DNA of 64,000 nucleotides from Actinacidiphila bryophytorum. Lineage in GTDB: Bacteria > Actinomycetota > Actinomycetes > Streptomycetales > Streptomycetaceae. Where the stretch lies: positions 268,134 to 332,133 of the forward strand of contig NZ_JAFFIX010000007.1 in the NCBI RefSeq assembly GCF_016916835.1. Direction: 5' to 3'. Every line of letters begins with the position of its first letter. The first letter of the stretch is position 1. The position numbers and the translations under genes were made by a program. Shown here in pieces: positions 1-8,354 of this stretch. The notes beneath the pieces are model-generated. The model saw only the letters and a program-made list of their open reading frames with translations, was not told the DNA's origin and made no database searches.

Positions 1-567
1 CAGGCGCTGACGATGAAGGGCATCGCCGAGACCGCGGGGGTGGGCCGGCAGACCGTCTACCGCTGGTGGCCGGCCAAGCAGGACGTGCTGATCGACGCCC
101 TGCGCGACCTGGCGCTGCGCAAGGCGGAGGGCCTGTCCCCGGAGACCGGCGACACGCTGCGCGACGTCCGCACCCTGCTGGACGCCACCTTCACCCTCAC
201 CACCGCCCTCACCGGCAACGCCCTGATCGGGCTGATGGCCGAGGCGCAGCACGACCCGGCGCTGTCGCACCGCCTGCAGGCCACCGTCATCGGCCCGCGG
301 CGGCAGGCGCTGCGGGCGCTGCTGGCCCGCGGGGTCGCCGACGGTTCGCTCTCCGACGAGGCGGCGTCGCTCGACCTCGCGGTCGACTTCGCCTTCGGCA
401 CCATGTGGTACCGGCTGATCAGCCGGCACGGCGTGGTCGACTCCGCCCTGGCCGGGCAGATCACCGCGGCCCTGGCGACCCTGCTGCACCCGGGCGCCGC
501 CGCGCTGTCCGGCCCCGTGCCGGGCGCCGCACAGCCGCCCGCGGACCGCCCCGCCGGTTCCGGGTGA
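1..567 (+). CDS. TetR/AcrR-family transcriptional regulator, 5' end outside the window
   Basis: The frame is open from the first base, so the gene begins upstream. About 188 residues are visible. The first visible residues are the second half of a TetR helix-turn-helix (IAETAGVGRQTVYRWW, the recognition helix). A helical ligand/dimerisation domain follows, with a pattern typical of the TetR C-terminal family, and the tail is rich in Pro and Ala. TetR proteins usually repress a neighbouring gene and release DNA on binding a small molecule. The target probably lies upstream of the window. It converges on the next gene with a 10-base gap. Family call is firm; ligand and target are unknown. Confidence 0.88.
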   Translation, partial: QALTMKGIAETAGVGRQTVYRWWPAKQDVLIDALRDLALRKAEGLSPETGDTLRDVRTLLDATFTLTTALTGNALIGLMAEAQHDPALSHRLQATVIGPRRQALRALLARGVADGSLSDEAASLDLAVDFAFGTMWYRLISRHGVVDSALAGQITAALATLLHPGAAALSGPVPGAAQPPADRPAGSG

Positions 568-577
568 GGTTGCCGGC

Positions 578-1183
578 TCAGACGGTCCAGGCCTGCACGA
601 CGTCGACCACGTCGCCGGCGACCGACAGCACATCGCCGTCCAGCCCGGCCCGGTCGGAGAGCCGGGCGACGGCTGCCTCGCGGTATTTGCCGTGCTCCGT
701 GGCGGAATTCCACGCCGACAGCACCAGGAAGTCGCTGTCCGCGCCCTCCGCGAAGACGCCCCGCAGCATCCCGGGTGACCCGGCCATCGCCGGGTTCCAG
801 ACCCGCTGCTGCGCCTGGACGAAGTGGTCGGCGCGGTCGGGCCGCACCTTGCACAGCGCGACCCGCAGCAGGTCGGCGTCGGAGAAGCGCGCCTCGAAAC
901 CGACCTTCACGTCCAGCTTTCGGGTGAAGGTGCGCGCCGCCAGCATCTCGAAGGTGCCCGCCTGCGTCGCCGCGAGACCGGCGTGCGGCCCCGCCATGAA
1001 GGCGTCGTAGGGCGCCTGCCCGTCCCAGAAGGCGAAGAGGTGTGCCACGCCGGGCTGGGAACGGCTCCAGCCGCCGCCCTGGCCGTGGAATCCCGGCTGC
1101 TCCCTGAGCGCCGCCCACCTGCGCTGCCCCCGGTCGAAACCGGCCTGGTCGAGGACGCCGCAGCGTATCCACTTCACCAACAC
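578..1183 (-). CDS. YdbC/DUF4937-like protein
   Basis: 201 residues. The N-terminus (MLVKWIRC) and overall pattern resemble the YdbC-like DUF4937 family. This is a soluble domain of unknown function; the fold may be ABM-like (antibiotic-biosynthesis-monooxygenase ferredoxin fold), which is inference. There is no signal peptide or membrane segment. The GTG start has no Shine-Dalgarno, but a TACGAT -10-like hexamer (1190-1195) ends six bases upstream, as for a leaderless transcript. It lies downstream of nrdJ on the same strand, separated by a strong hairpin, so it is probably a separate unit. No substrate can be assigned. Confidence 0.75.
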   Translation of the reverse strand: MLVKWIRCGVLDQAGFDRGQRRWAALREQPGFHGQGGGWSRSQPGVAHLFAFWDGQAPYDAFMAGPHAGLAATQAGTFEMLAARTFTRKLDVKVGFEARFSDADLLRVALCKVRPDRADHFVQAQQRVWNPAMAGSPGMLRGVFAEGADSDFLVLSAWNSATEHGKYREAAVARLSDRAGLDGDVLSVAGDVVDVVQAWTV

Positions 1184-1283
1184 CGCGCCATCGTAGTGGC
1201 GTCGGGGCCGGAGATCGTCCCCTGTCCGCGACTGCGCCGCCCCCGCCGACCCATGCCCCGCCGATCCGCCGGCGGACGGCGCA

Positions 1284-1329
1284 GACGGCGGTGGGGAGCG
1301 GCCCCGAAGGTCCGCTCCCCACCGCCGTC
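1284..1329 (-). terminator. Strong hairpin after nrdJ
   Basis: A perfect 18-bp inverted repeat (1284-1301 with 1312-1329) and a 10-base loop lie 30 bases past the nrdJ stop codon. There is no long T-tract, which is common for Streptomyces terminators. It separates nrdJ from the DUF4937-like gene. Confidence 0.75.
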
Positions 1330-1359
1330 ATGTGCGGGCCGGCCGGTCAGGCCGTGCCG

Positions 1360-4239
1360 TCAGCTGCACCCGCTGGTCGAGCCGCAGCCCTCGCACAGGT
1401 AGCAGCTGCCCGCGCGGCGCATCTTGGTGCCGCAGGAGAAGCACAGCGGGGCGTCGGCGTTCAGGCCGAGCTGGATCTCCAGCAGCTCCGTGGAGTTGTG
1501 CGCCTCCTTGGGCGCGGGCGTGGCCGCCGGCGGCTGCGCCACGGTCAGCGGCGTACGGGGTTCGACGTGCCGCGGTGCGGACTGGGCCAGGCCCTCGACG
1601 TCGACCTCGTCGTCTGCGGCCTCGTAGGAGCCGGTGTCCAGGTGCCGCTGTCGCTCGTCGGCCGAGTGGATGCCGAGCGCCGAGCGGGTCTCGAAGGGCA
1701 GGAAATCCAGCGCCAGGCGGCGGAAGATGTAGTCGACGATCGACTGCGCCATCCGCACGTCCGGGTCGTCGGTCAGTCCCGCCGGCTCGAAGCGCATGTT
1801 GGTGAACTTCGAGACGTAGGTCTCCAGCGGGACGCCGTACTGCATGCCCACGGACACCGCGATCGAGAAGGCGTCCATCATGCCCGCCAGGGTCGAGCCC
1901 TGCTTGGACATCTTCAGGAAGACCTCGCCCAGACCGTCGTCGGGGTACGAATTCGCCGTCATGTAGCCCTCGGCGCCGCCGACGGTGAAGGAGGTGGTGA
2001 TGCCGGGACGGCCCTTGGGGAGGCGCTTGCGCACCGGGCGGTACTCGACGACCTTCTCGACCTGGGCGGGTGCCTGCGCGGCGGTCTCGGCCTTGGCCTC
2101 GTCCTTCTTCTTGGCCGACAGCGGCTGCCCGACCTTGCAGTTGTCGCGGTAGATCGCCAGCGCCTTCAGGCCGAGCTTCCAGCCCTCGTAGTAGACCTCC
2201 TCGACCTCCTCGACGGTGGCCGACTCGGGCAGGTTCACCGTCTTGGAGATGGCACCCGACAGGAAGGGCTGGGCGGCGGCCATCATGCGCACGTGGCCCA
2301 TGGCGGAGATCGCCCGCTCGCCCATGGCGCAGTCGAAGACCTCGTAGTGCTCGGTCTTGAGCCCGGGCGCGTCGACCACGTTGCCGTGCTCGGCGATGTG
2401 GGCGACGATCGCCTCGATCTGCTCGGGCTGGTAGCCGAGCCTGCGCAGCGCGGTGGGGACGGTGTTGTTCACGATCTGCATCGAGCCGCCGCCGACGAGC
2501 TTCTTGAACTTGACCAGGGCCAGGTCGGGTTCGACACCGGTGGTGTCGCAGTCCATCATCAGGCCGATCGTTCCGGTGGGCGCGAGGACCGAGGCCTGCG
2601 CGTTACGGAAACCGTTCTTCTCGCCGAGCCGGACGACGTCCTGCCAGGCCTCGGTGGCCGCGGCCCACACCGGGGTGTCCAGGTCGTCGATTCGGCGGGC
2701 GGCGGCGTTGGCGTCGGAGTGCTGCTTCATGACGCGCTTGTGGGCGTCGGCGTTGCGGGCGTAGCCGTCGTAGGCGCCGACGACCGCGGCCAGCTCCGCC
2801 GAGCGCTTGTAGGACGTACCGGTCATCAGCGAGGTGATGGCCCCCGCGAGTCCCCGGCCGCCGTCGGAGTCGTACGCGTGGCCGGTCGCCATGAGCAGCG
2901 CGCCGAGGTTGGCGTAGCCGATGCCCAGCTGGCGGAAGGCGCGGGTGGTCTCACCGATCTTCTCGGTCGGGAAGTCGGCGAAGGAGATGGAGATGTCCAT
3001 CGCGGTGATGACCAGCTCGACGACCTTCGCGAAGCGCTCGGCGTCGAAGGACTGGTTGCCCTTGCCGTCGTCGCGCAGGAACTTGAGCAGGTTCAGCGAG
3101 GCCAGGTTGCAGCTGGAGTTGTCCAGGTGCATGTACTCGCTGCACGGGTTGGAGGCGGTGATCCGGCCCGTCTCGGGCGAGGTGTGCCAGTGGTTGATGG
3201 TGTCGTCGTACTGGATGCCTGGGTCGGCGCACGCCCAGGCGGCCTCGGCGAGCTTGCGGAACAGCGAGCGCGCGTCGACCTCCTCGATGACCTCACCGGT
3301 CATCCTGGCCCGCAGGCCGAAGGCCGAACCCGACTCGTACGCCTTCATGAACTCGTCGTTGACCCGCACCGAGTTGTTGGCGTTCTGGTACTGGACGGAC
3401 GTGATGTCGTCGCCGCCCAGGTCCATGTCGAAGCCCGCGTCGCGCAGGGCGCGGATCTTCTCCTCCTCCTTGACCTTCGTCTCGATGAAGGCCTCGACGT
3501 CCGGGTGGTCCACGTCCAGGACCACCATCTTGGCGGCGCGGCGGGTGGCACCGCCCGACTTGATGGTGCCCGCCGAGGCGTCGGCGCCGCGCATGAAGGA
3601 GACCGGACCCGAGGCGTTGCCGCCGGAGGAGAGCAGTTCCTTGGAGGAGCGGATACGGGAGAGGTTCAGGCCGGCGCCGGAGCCGCCCTTGAAGATCATG
3701 CCCTCTTCCTTGTACCAGTCGAGGATCGACTCCATGGAGTCGTCGACGGACAGGATGAAGCAGGCGGAGACCTGCTGGGGCTGCGCGGTGCCCACGTTGA
3801 ACCAGACCGGCGAGTTGAAGCTGAAGACCTGGTGCAGCAGCGCGTAGGTCAGCTCGTGCTCGAAGATCTCGGCCTCGTCGGGGGAGCTGAAGTAGCCGTG
3901 CTTCTCGCCCGCCTTGCGGTAGGTGAGCACCACCCGGTCGATCAGCTGCTTCAGGCTCTTCTCGCGCTGCGGGCTGCCCACCGCGCCGCGGAAGTACTTG
4001 CTGGTGACGATGTTGACCGCGTTCACCGACCAGAAGTCGGGGAACTCGACGCCACGCTGCTCGAAGTTGATCGAACCGTCGCGCCAGTTGGTCATGACGA
4101 CGTCACGGTGCTCCCAGACCACCTCGTCGTACGGATGCACGCCGGGGGTGGTGTGGATGCGCTCCATGTGCAGGCCCTTGCTCGTCTTGGACCCCTTGGT
4201 GCGGGAACCGCGTGCCGGGCCGCTCGTCGTCTCTGTCAT
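1360..4239 (-). CDS. nrdJ: Vitamin B12-dependent (class II) ribonucleotide reductase
   Basis: 959 residues, the usual length for actinobacterial NrdJ. It reduces ribonucleotides to deoxyribonucleotides with adenosylcobalamin as radical source, so it works with or without oxygen. The protein shows the Cys-bearing NPCSEYMHLDNSSCNLASLN segment of the active-site barrel (about residues 365-385). The C-terminal tail carries a CFSC..CYLCEGCG cysteine cluster typical of class II enzymes. It lies 119 bases downstream of nrdR on the same strand, matching the nrdRJ operon of Streptomyces, and is expected to be under NrdR control through the boxes upstream of nrdR. The ATG start sits after an acceptable ribosome site (GGGAGGCGG). 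Confidence 0.97.
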   Translation of the reverse strand: MTETTSGPARGSRTKGSKTSKGLHMERIHTTPGVHPYDEVVWEHRDVVMTNWRDGSINFEQRGVEFPDFWSVNAVNIVTSKYFRGAVGSPQREKSLKQLIDRVVLTYRKAGEKHGYFSSPDEAEIFEHELTYALLHQVFSFNSPVWFNVGTAQPQQVSACFILSVDDSMESILDWYKEEGMIFKGGSGAGLNLSRIRSSKELLSSGGNASGPVSFMRGADASAGTIKSGGATRRAAKMVVLDVDHPDVEAFIETKVKEEEKIRALRDAGFDMDLGGDDITSVQYQNANNSVRVNDEFMKAYESGSAFGLRARMTGEVIEEVDARSLFRKLAEAAWACADPGIQYDDTINHWHTSPETGRITASNPCSEYMHLDNSSCNLASLNLLKFLRDDGKGNQSFDAERFAKVVELVITAMDISISFADFPTEKIGETTRAFRQLGIGYANLGALLMATGHAYDSDGGRGLAGAITSLMTGTSYKRSAELAAVVGAYDGYARNADAHKRVMKQHSDANAAARRIDDLDTPVWAAATEAWQDVVRLGEKNGFRNAQASVLAPTGTIGLMMDCDTTGVEPDLALVKFKKLVGGGSMQIVNNTVPTALRRLGYQPEQIEAIVAHIAEHGNVVDAPGLKTEHYEVFDCAMGERAISAMGHVRMMAAAQPFLSGAISKTVNLPESATVEEVEEVYYEGWKLGLKALAIYRDNCKVGQPLSAKKKDEAKAETAAQAPAQVEKVVEYRPVRKRLPKGRPGITTSFTVGGAEGYMTANSYPDDGLGEVFLKMSKQGSTLAGMMDAFSIAVSVGMQYGVPLETYVSKFTNMRFEPAGLTDDPDVRMAQSIVDYIFRRLALDFLPFETRSALGIHSADERQRHLDTGSYEAADDEVDVEGLAQSAPRHVEPRTPLTVAQPPAATPAPKEAHNSTELLEIQLGLNADAPLCFSCGTKMRRAGSCYLCEGCGSTSGCS

Positions 4240-4358
4240 TCCGCCTCCCTATACGGGCGAAAACGCCCTGATGTGCGCGGTTCTTCCCGCAGCACGGTGT
4301 TGTCCTACGGCCTCGGCGCGCGTCGCGCTCCGGCAGAAGTCTGTGTCCTGCGCGCCGC

Positions 4359-4871
4359 TCAGTCGGCGGCGGATGCGGGGGCGGGGACACCGAGGTCCTC
4401 GTCGAGCCCGCCAGGAGTGGTGGGTGGCAGCTGCTCGCGCAGCTCCGTGATGGCCCTCTCGAAGTCCTCGAGCGAGTCGAACGCGCGGTAGACCGAGGCG
4501 AACCGCAGATACGCGACGAGGTCGAGGTCCTGGAGCGGACCGAGTATGGCCAGTCCCACGTCGTGGGTCGACAGCTCCGCGCTGCCGGTGGCCCTGACCG
4601 CCTCCTCGACCCGCTGCCCGAGCTGGGCGAGGGCGTCCTCGGTGACGGGGCGACCCTGGCATGCCTTGCGCACGCCGGCGATCACCTTGCTGCGGCTGAA
4701 CGGTTCAGTCACGCCGCTGCGCTTGATCACCATCAGTGACGCGGTCTCCACCGTGGTGAACCGGCGACCGCAGTCGGGACACTGGCGGCGGCGGCGGATC
4801 GAGGATCCGTCGTCGGTGGTGCGGCTGTCCACGACACGGCTGTCGGGGTGTCGGCAGAAGGGGCAGTGCAT
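4359..4871 (-). CDS. nrdR: Transcriptional repressor NrdR
   Basis: 170 residues beginning MHCPFC. The N-terminal zinc ribbon has CPFC at residues 3-6 and a second CPDC pair near residue 33. An ATP-cone domain follows, which senses ATP/dATP and represses ribonucleotide reductase genes. The start at 4871 is chosen because a GGAGGGAG ribosome site precedes it and it matches the family N-terminus; a longer in-frame reading to 4961 adds 30 residues with no family support. It is first in the nrdR-nrdJ operon. Two NrdR-box-like palindromes 130-180 bases upstream suggest autoregulation. Confidence 0.96.
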   Translation of the reverse strand: MHCPFCRHPDSRVVDSRTTDDGSSIRRRRQCPDCGRRFTTVETASLMVIKRSGVTEPFSRSKVIAGVRKACQGRPVTEDALAQLGQRVEEAVRATGSAELSTHDVGLAILGPLQDLDLVAYLRFASVYRAFDSLEDFERAITELREQLPPTTPGGLDEDLGVPAPASAAD

Positions 4872-5004
4872 CGTTCCTACTCCCTCCCTCACTCCGTGGT
4901 GAGCGCGCGACAAAGACGCTTCCGCGGCGTCGTGCGACCCCGTGAAGCAGTCCCCAAGCATAGGTGATTCCTGCGGCGTTGGACCCGCCGGGTCCGCAGT
5001 CGGA

Positions 5005-5017
5005 CCACAACCCGTGG
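5005..5017. promoter_or_regulatory. NrdR box 1
   Basis: Palindrome CCAC-AACCC-GTGG. Its centre is exactly 31 bases from the second box, about three helical turns, as expected for paired NrdR boxes. Likely operator of nrdRJ. Confidence 0.7.
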
Positions 5018-5035
5018 GGGCCGGTCCCTATCCAA

Positions 5036-5048
5036 CCACTAGATGTGG
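5036..5048. promoter_or_regulatory. NrdR box 2
   Basis: Palindrome CCAC-TAGAT-GTGG, the partner of the box at 5005-5017. The TAGAT core is close to the known AT-rich centre of NrdR boxes. Confidence 0.72.
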
Positions 5049-5192
5049 TGCGGCGAATCCACCGACTCGCCGGAGCGCGTCACAAGTCGCCAGCCCGGTG
5101 ACACACTGGGGCACGCCACTCCCGGAGCGTCACCCCGGAGGGTCGCCCGGTGCGCGGCCGGGCCGAGGGGCGGCGGCAGGAACTCCGGGGGT

Positions 5193-5206
5193 CGAACTTC
5201 CATTCG
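5193..5206. promoter_or_regulatory. LexA (SOS) box, distal
   Basis: CGAAC-TTCC-ATTCG, a one-mismatch match to the Gram-positive CGAAC-N4-GTTCG box. It is almost identical to the box upstream of recA in this window (CGAACATCCATTC), which supports it as a real LexA site. Confidence 0.6.
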
Positions 5207-5257
5207 ATCAATACACCCGGTACCTTGATCGCGTCAGCGGATTTATGCAAATTCACT

Positions 5258-5271
5258 CGAACGTGTGTTTG
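5258..5271 (+). promoter_or_regulatory. LexA (SOS) box, proximal to lexA
   Basis: CGAAC-GTGT-GTTTG lies 104 bases upstream of the lexA start codon. One position differs from the consensus. It fits lexA autoregulation. Confidence 0.72.
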
Positions 5272-5374
5272 GCGCAACCTTTCGAAACCCACTACCGTTG
5301 TACTAACTGCCCGCGGCTGCGAAGCGGGCCTCCCGCAGTTCAAGCGGTGGGAGAACATCTCGAAAGGGGCCGCC

Positions 5375-6154
5375 GTGACCACCGCCGCAGAGAGCGCCAC
5401 CGCGACATTGACCGCCCATGACCGCTCCCCGGATCGAATCGGCCCGTTGGACGTGATGAACGAAGAGAACAGCCCGAAGCCCGCGCGCTCACTTCCCGGA
5501 CGGCCCCCGGGTATTCGCGCCGACAGCTCCGGACTCACCGAACGCCAGCGCCGGGTCATCGAAGTCATCAGGGATTCGGTCCAGCGCCGCGGATACCCGC
5601 CGTCGATGCGGGAAATCGGCCAGGCCGTCGGCCTGTCGAGCACGTCGTCGGTCGCCCACCAGCTGATGGCGCTGGAGCGGAAGGGCTTTCTCCGCCGCGA
5701 CCCGCACCGCCCCCGCGCCTATGAGGTACGCGCCTCCGACGCCGGACATCCGCAGCCCACGGACACCTCGGGCAAGCCGTCGGCCTCCTATGTGCCGCTG
5801 GTCGGACGTATTGCGGCAGGCGGCCCGATCCTCGCCGAGGAATCGGTCGAGGACGTCTTCCCGCTGCCTCGCCAACTCGTCGGCGACGGCGAGCTGTTCG
5901 TTCTCAAGGTGGTCGGCGACTCGATGATCGAGGCGGCGATCTGCGACGGCGACTGGGTCACCGTCCGGCGCCAGCCGGTCGCAGAGAACGGCGACATCGT
6001 GGCCGCGATGCTCGACGGCGAAGCCACCGTGAAGCGATTCAAGCGGGACAACGGGCATGTGTGGCTGCTGCCGCACAATGCCGCCTACCAACCCATTCCC
6101 GGTGACGAGGCCACCATCCTCGGCAAGGTCGTGGCGGTCCTGCGCAGGGTCTGA
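5375..6154 (+). CDS. lexA: SOS repressor LexA
   Basis: 259 residues. The winged helix-turn-helix spans about residues 53-118. The C-terminal S24 serine-protease domain has the autocleavage site Ala148-Gly149 (GRIAAGG) and the catalytic pair Ser183 (GDSM) and Lys220. LexA represses damage genes and cleaves itself when RecA filaments form. The GTG start at 5375 is preceded by GAAAGGGG at seven bases and gives the N-terminus seen in Streptomyces LexA (MTTA...). It is divergent from nrdR, with two LexA boxes upstream, and ends at a strong terminator. Confidence 0.97.
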   Translation: MTTAAESATATLTAHDRSPDRIGPLDVMNEENSPKPARSLPGRPPGIRADSSGLTERQRRVIEVIRDSVQRRGYPPSMREIGQAVGLSSTSSVAHQLMALERKGFLRRDPHRPRAYEVRASDAGHPQPTDTSGKPSASYVPLVGRIAAGGPILAEESVEDVFPLPRQLVGDGELFVLKVVGDSMIEAAICDGDWVTVRRQPVAENGDIVAAMLDGEATVKRFKRDNGHVWLLPHNAAYQPIPGDEATILGKVVAVLRRV

Positions 6155-6215
6155 AAGGCGACTCGTCCGAGCGCCCCGGAATCCGCACGCCGGTTCCGGG
6201 GCGGACTCGTGTAAG

Positions 6216-6248
6216 GCCCCGTGCGCCGCTCATGGCGCCCGGGGCTTT
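6216..6248 (+). terminator. lexA terminator
   Basis: A 12-bp stem (6216-6227 with 6234-6245, one mismatch), six-base loop, then TTT. It lies between the convergent lexA and dinG-like genes. Confidence 0.8.
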
Positions 6249-6280
6249 GTTCCTGCCCGGGCAGTCCCCCGGGCGGGCGC

Positions 6281-8251
6281 TCAGACCTTCGCTGCCGCGT
6301 CGATGGCGGCCAGCGAGCGCCGCACCTGCTGCCGGTCGGTCGTGTACCAGAGGTCCGGCATCGACGAGCGCAGGAAGCCGCCGTAGCGGGCCGTCGCGAG
6401 CCGCGGGTCGAGCACCGCCACCACCCCGCGGTCGCCCGACGCCCTGATCAGCCGGCCCGCGCCCTGCGCCATGAGCAGCGCGGCGTGGGTCGCGGCGACA
6501 GCCATGAAACCGTTGCCCCCGTGCTCCTCGACCGACTTCTGCCGGGCGCTCATCAGCGGGTCGTCGGGCCGCGGGAAGGGGATCCGGTCCATCACCACCA
6601 GCTGGCAGTTGACCCCCGGCACGTCCACTCCCTGCCACAGCGACAGCGTGCCGAAAAGGCACGTCCTGGCGTCCTGCGAGAAGGCGCGGATCAGCTCGCC
6701 CAGGGTCTCCTCGCCCTGCAGCAGCACCGGGTGGTCCAGCCGCGCACGCATCGCCTCCGCGGCCGTCTGGGCGCCGCGCATGGACGAGAACAGCCCGAGC
6801 GTACGGCCGCCCGCCGCCTCGATCAGCTCGGCGAGTTCGTCCAGCATGTCCTCGCGGCCCGCGTCCCTCCCGGGCGGCGACAGGTGCTTGGCGACGTAGA
6901 GGATGCCCTGCTTGCGGTAGTCGAAGGGCGACCCGACGTCGATGCCCTTCCACCGCGCCACGTCCTCGCCCTCGGTGCCCTCGGCGGACAGGCCCATGGA
7001 GGCCGCCACCCCGTTGAAGTCGCCGCCGAGCTTGAGCGTGGCGGAAGTGAGGACCACCGAGCGGTCGGTGAACAGTTTCTCGCGCAGCAGCCCCGACACG
7101 TTGAGCGGGGCGACCCGCAGCGAGGCGCCGAAGCGGTCGTGGCGCTCGCACCAGACCACGTCGTACTCCGAGACCGCAACCAGCCGCTCGCTCACCTCGT
7201 GCACGTGCTCGACGGCGGCCAGGGCCTGCTTGCGCACCGCGTCCTCGTCCTGCACCGACTTGTCCCGGGTGTCGCCGAGCGCGGTGATCACCTGGCGGCA
7301 GGCGTCCCGCAGCGCCGACAGGACGTACAGCAGGTCCTCGGGGATCTCTTCGAGGCGTCCGGGCAGGGCCAGCTCCATCACCCGCTCGAAGCCCTCCGCG
7401 GCGCTCAGCAGGGCGTCCGCCGCCTTCTCGTTGACCAGCCGGGCGGCGCGCTTGACCGCGCGGTTGACGCCGCCCGCGCTCAGCTCACCGGTGGCCACAC
7501 CGGTGACCCGGGAGACCAGCTCGTGCCCCTCGTCGATGATCAGGACCTCGTGGCCGGGCAGGACCGGTGTGCCCTCGATGGCGTCGATCGCCAGCAGCGC
7601 GTGGTTGGTGACGACCACGTCGGCCAGCTTGGCGCGCTCGCGCGCCGCCTCGGCGAAACACTCGGCGCCGTATGCGCACTTGGTGGCGCCCAGGCACTCG
7701 CGCGAACTGACCGACACCTGCCCCCAGGCGCGGTCGGACACCCCGGGGGTGAGTCCGTCGCGGTCCCCGGTCTCGGTGTCGTCGGCCCAGTCCCGCATCC
7801 GCAGCAGGTCCTGACCGAGCTTGCTGGTCGGCGCCGCCGCCTCGAAGGGGTCGAAGAGGCCCTCTTCCTCGTCCTGCGGCGCCCCCTCGTGCAGGCGGTG
7901 CAGGCACAGGTAGTTGGACCGGCCCTTGAGCATCGCGAACTGCGGCTCGCGGCGCAGCAGCGGCTTGAGCGCGCTGACCGTGCGGGGCAGGTCGCGCTCC
8001 ACGAGCTGCCGCTGCAGGGCGAGGGTGGCGGTGGCGACCACAACCCGCTCCCCGTGGGCGAGCGCGGGCACGAGATACCCGAGGGACTTGCCGGTGCCGG
8101 TGCCCGCCTGGACGAGCAGGTGGGACTTGTCGTCCACGGCGGCGGCGACGGCCTCGGCCATGGTGACCTGACCGGCCCGCTCCACGCCTCCGACGGCGGT
8201 GACGGCGGCGTGCAGCAGGTCGGTGAGTGCGGGTGGGGGCGTGTCAGTCAT
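6281..8251 (-). CDS. dinG: DinG/XPD-type ATP-dependent DNA helicase
   Basis: 656 residues, superfamily 2 helicase of the DinG/XPD group. Walker A is QAGTGTGKS (about residues 53-61). The iron-sulfur cluster region has cysteines in YLCL and CLGATKCAYGAEC (about 135-210). The helicase box is IIDEGHEL, and the C-terminal motor half ends near GAGRLIR. Such helicases unwind damaged or structured DNA in a 5'-3' direction and are induced by damage. A RecA-NDp-like promoter sits so close to the ATG that the mRNA would be leaderless or nearly so; no ribosome site is visible. Convergent with lexA. Confidence 0.93.
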   Translation of the reverse strand: MTDTPPPALTDLLHAAVTAVGGVERAGQVTMAEAVAAAVDDKSHLLVQAGTGTGKSLGYLVPALAHGERVVVATATLALQRQLVERDLPRTVSALKPLLRREPQFAMLKGRSNYLCLHRLHEGAPQDEEEGLFDPFEAAAPTSKLGQDLLRMRDWADDTETGDRDGLTPGVSDRAWGQVSVSSRECLGATKCAYGAECFAEAARERAKLADVVVTNHALLAIDAIEGTPVLPGHEVLIIDEGHELVSRVTGVATGELSAGGVNRAVKRAARLVNEKAADALLSAAEGFERVMELALPGRLEEIPEDLLYVLSALRDACRQVITALGDTRDKSVQDEDAVRKQALAAVEHVHEVSERLVAVSEYDVVWCERHDRFGASLRVAPLNVSGLLREKLFTDRSVVLTSATLKLGGDFNGVAASMGLSAEGTEGEDVARWKGIDVGSPFDYRKQGILYVAKHLSPPGRDAGREDMLDELAELIEAAGGRTLGLFSSMRGAQTAAEAMRARLDHPVLLQGEETLGELIRAFSQDARTCLFGTLSLWQGVDVPGVNCQLVVMDRIPFPRPDDPLMSARQKSVEEHGGNGFMAVAATHAALLMAQGAGRLIRASGDRGVVAVLDPRLATARYGGFLRSSMPDLWYTTDRQQVRRSLAAIDAAAKV

Positions 8252-8260
8252 AGGAGGGCA

Positions 8261-8283
8261 AGCCTACGGGCAGCCACCGACAG
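8261..8283 (-). promoter_or_regulatory. RecA-NDp (PafBC-type) promoter of dinG-like gene
   Basis: Reading the minus strand: CTGTCGGTG, eight bases, TAGGCT. The published actinobacterial motif is TTGTCRGTG-N8-TANNNT, so only the first base differs. The -10 ends nine bases before the ATG, giving a predicted leaderless or near-leaderless transcript. Confidence 0.7.
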
Positions 8284-8354
8284 CGGCGTCCCGTCGCGCT
8301 GTTGCCGCCCGTCCGCGGGACCGGTCCCGCCTGGCGGTGCTAGCTTCTGGTCAC

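Larger units (their letters stand above)
4872..5374. promoter_or_regulatory. nrdR-lexA divergent intergenic region (503 bases)
   Basis: No convincing gene here. It holds a minus-strand TATGCT hexamer (4957-4962) that could be the -10 of nrdR, two NrdR-type boxes (5005-5017, 5036-5048) and two LexA-type boxes (5193-5206, 5258-5271). The lexA ribosome site is at 5361-5369. A +strand open reading extension upstream of lexA has no family support. Confidence 0.7.

Noticed and set aside
1291..4491. A 1066-codon open frame opposite nrdJ, and other very long antisense frames (for example opposite osaA, lhr and ftsK)
   Set aside because: Long stop-free shadow frames are expected at this G+C content. 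Their translations are Arg/Gly/Ala/Val-rich with no family motif, while the opposite strand carries a clear conserved gene.
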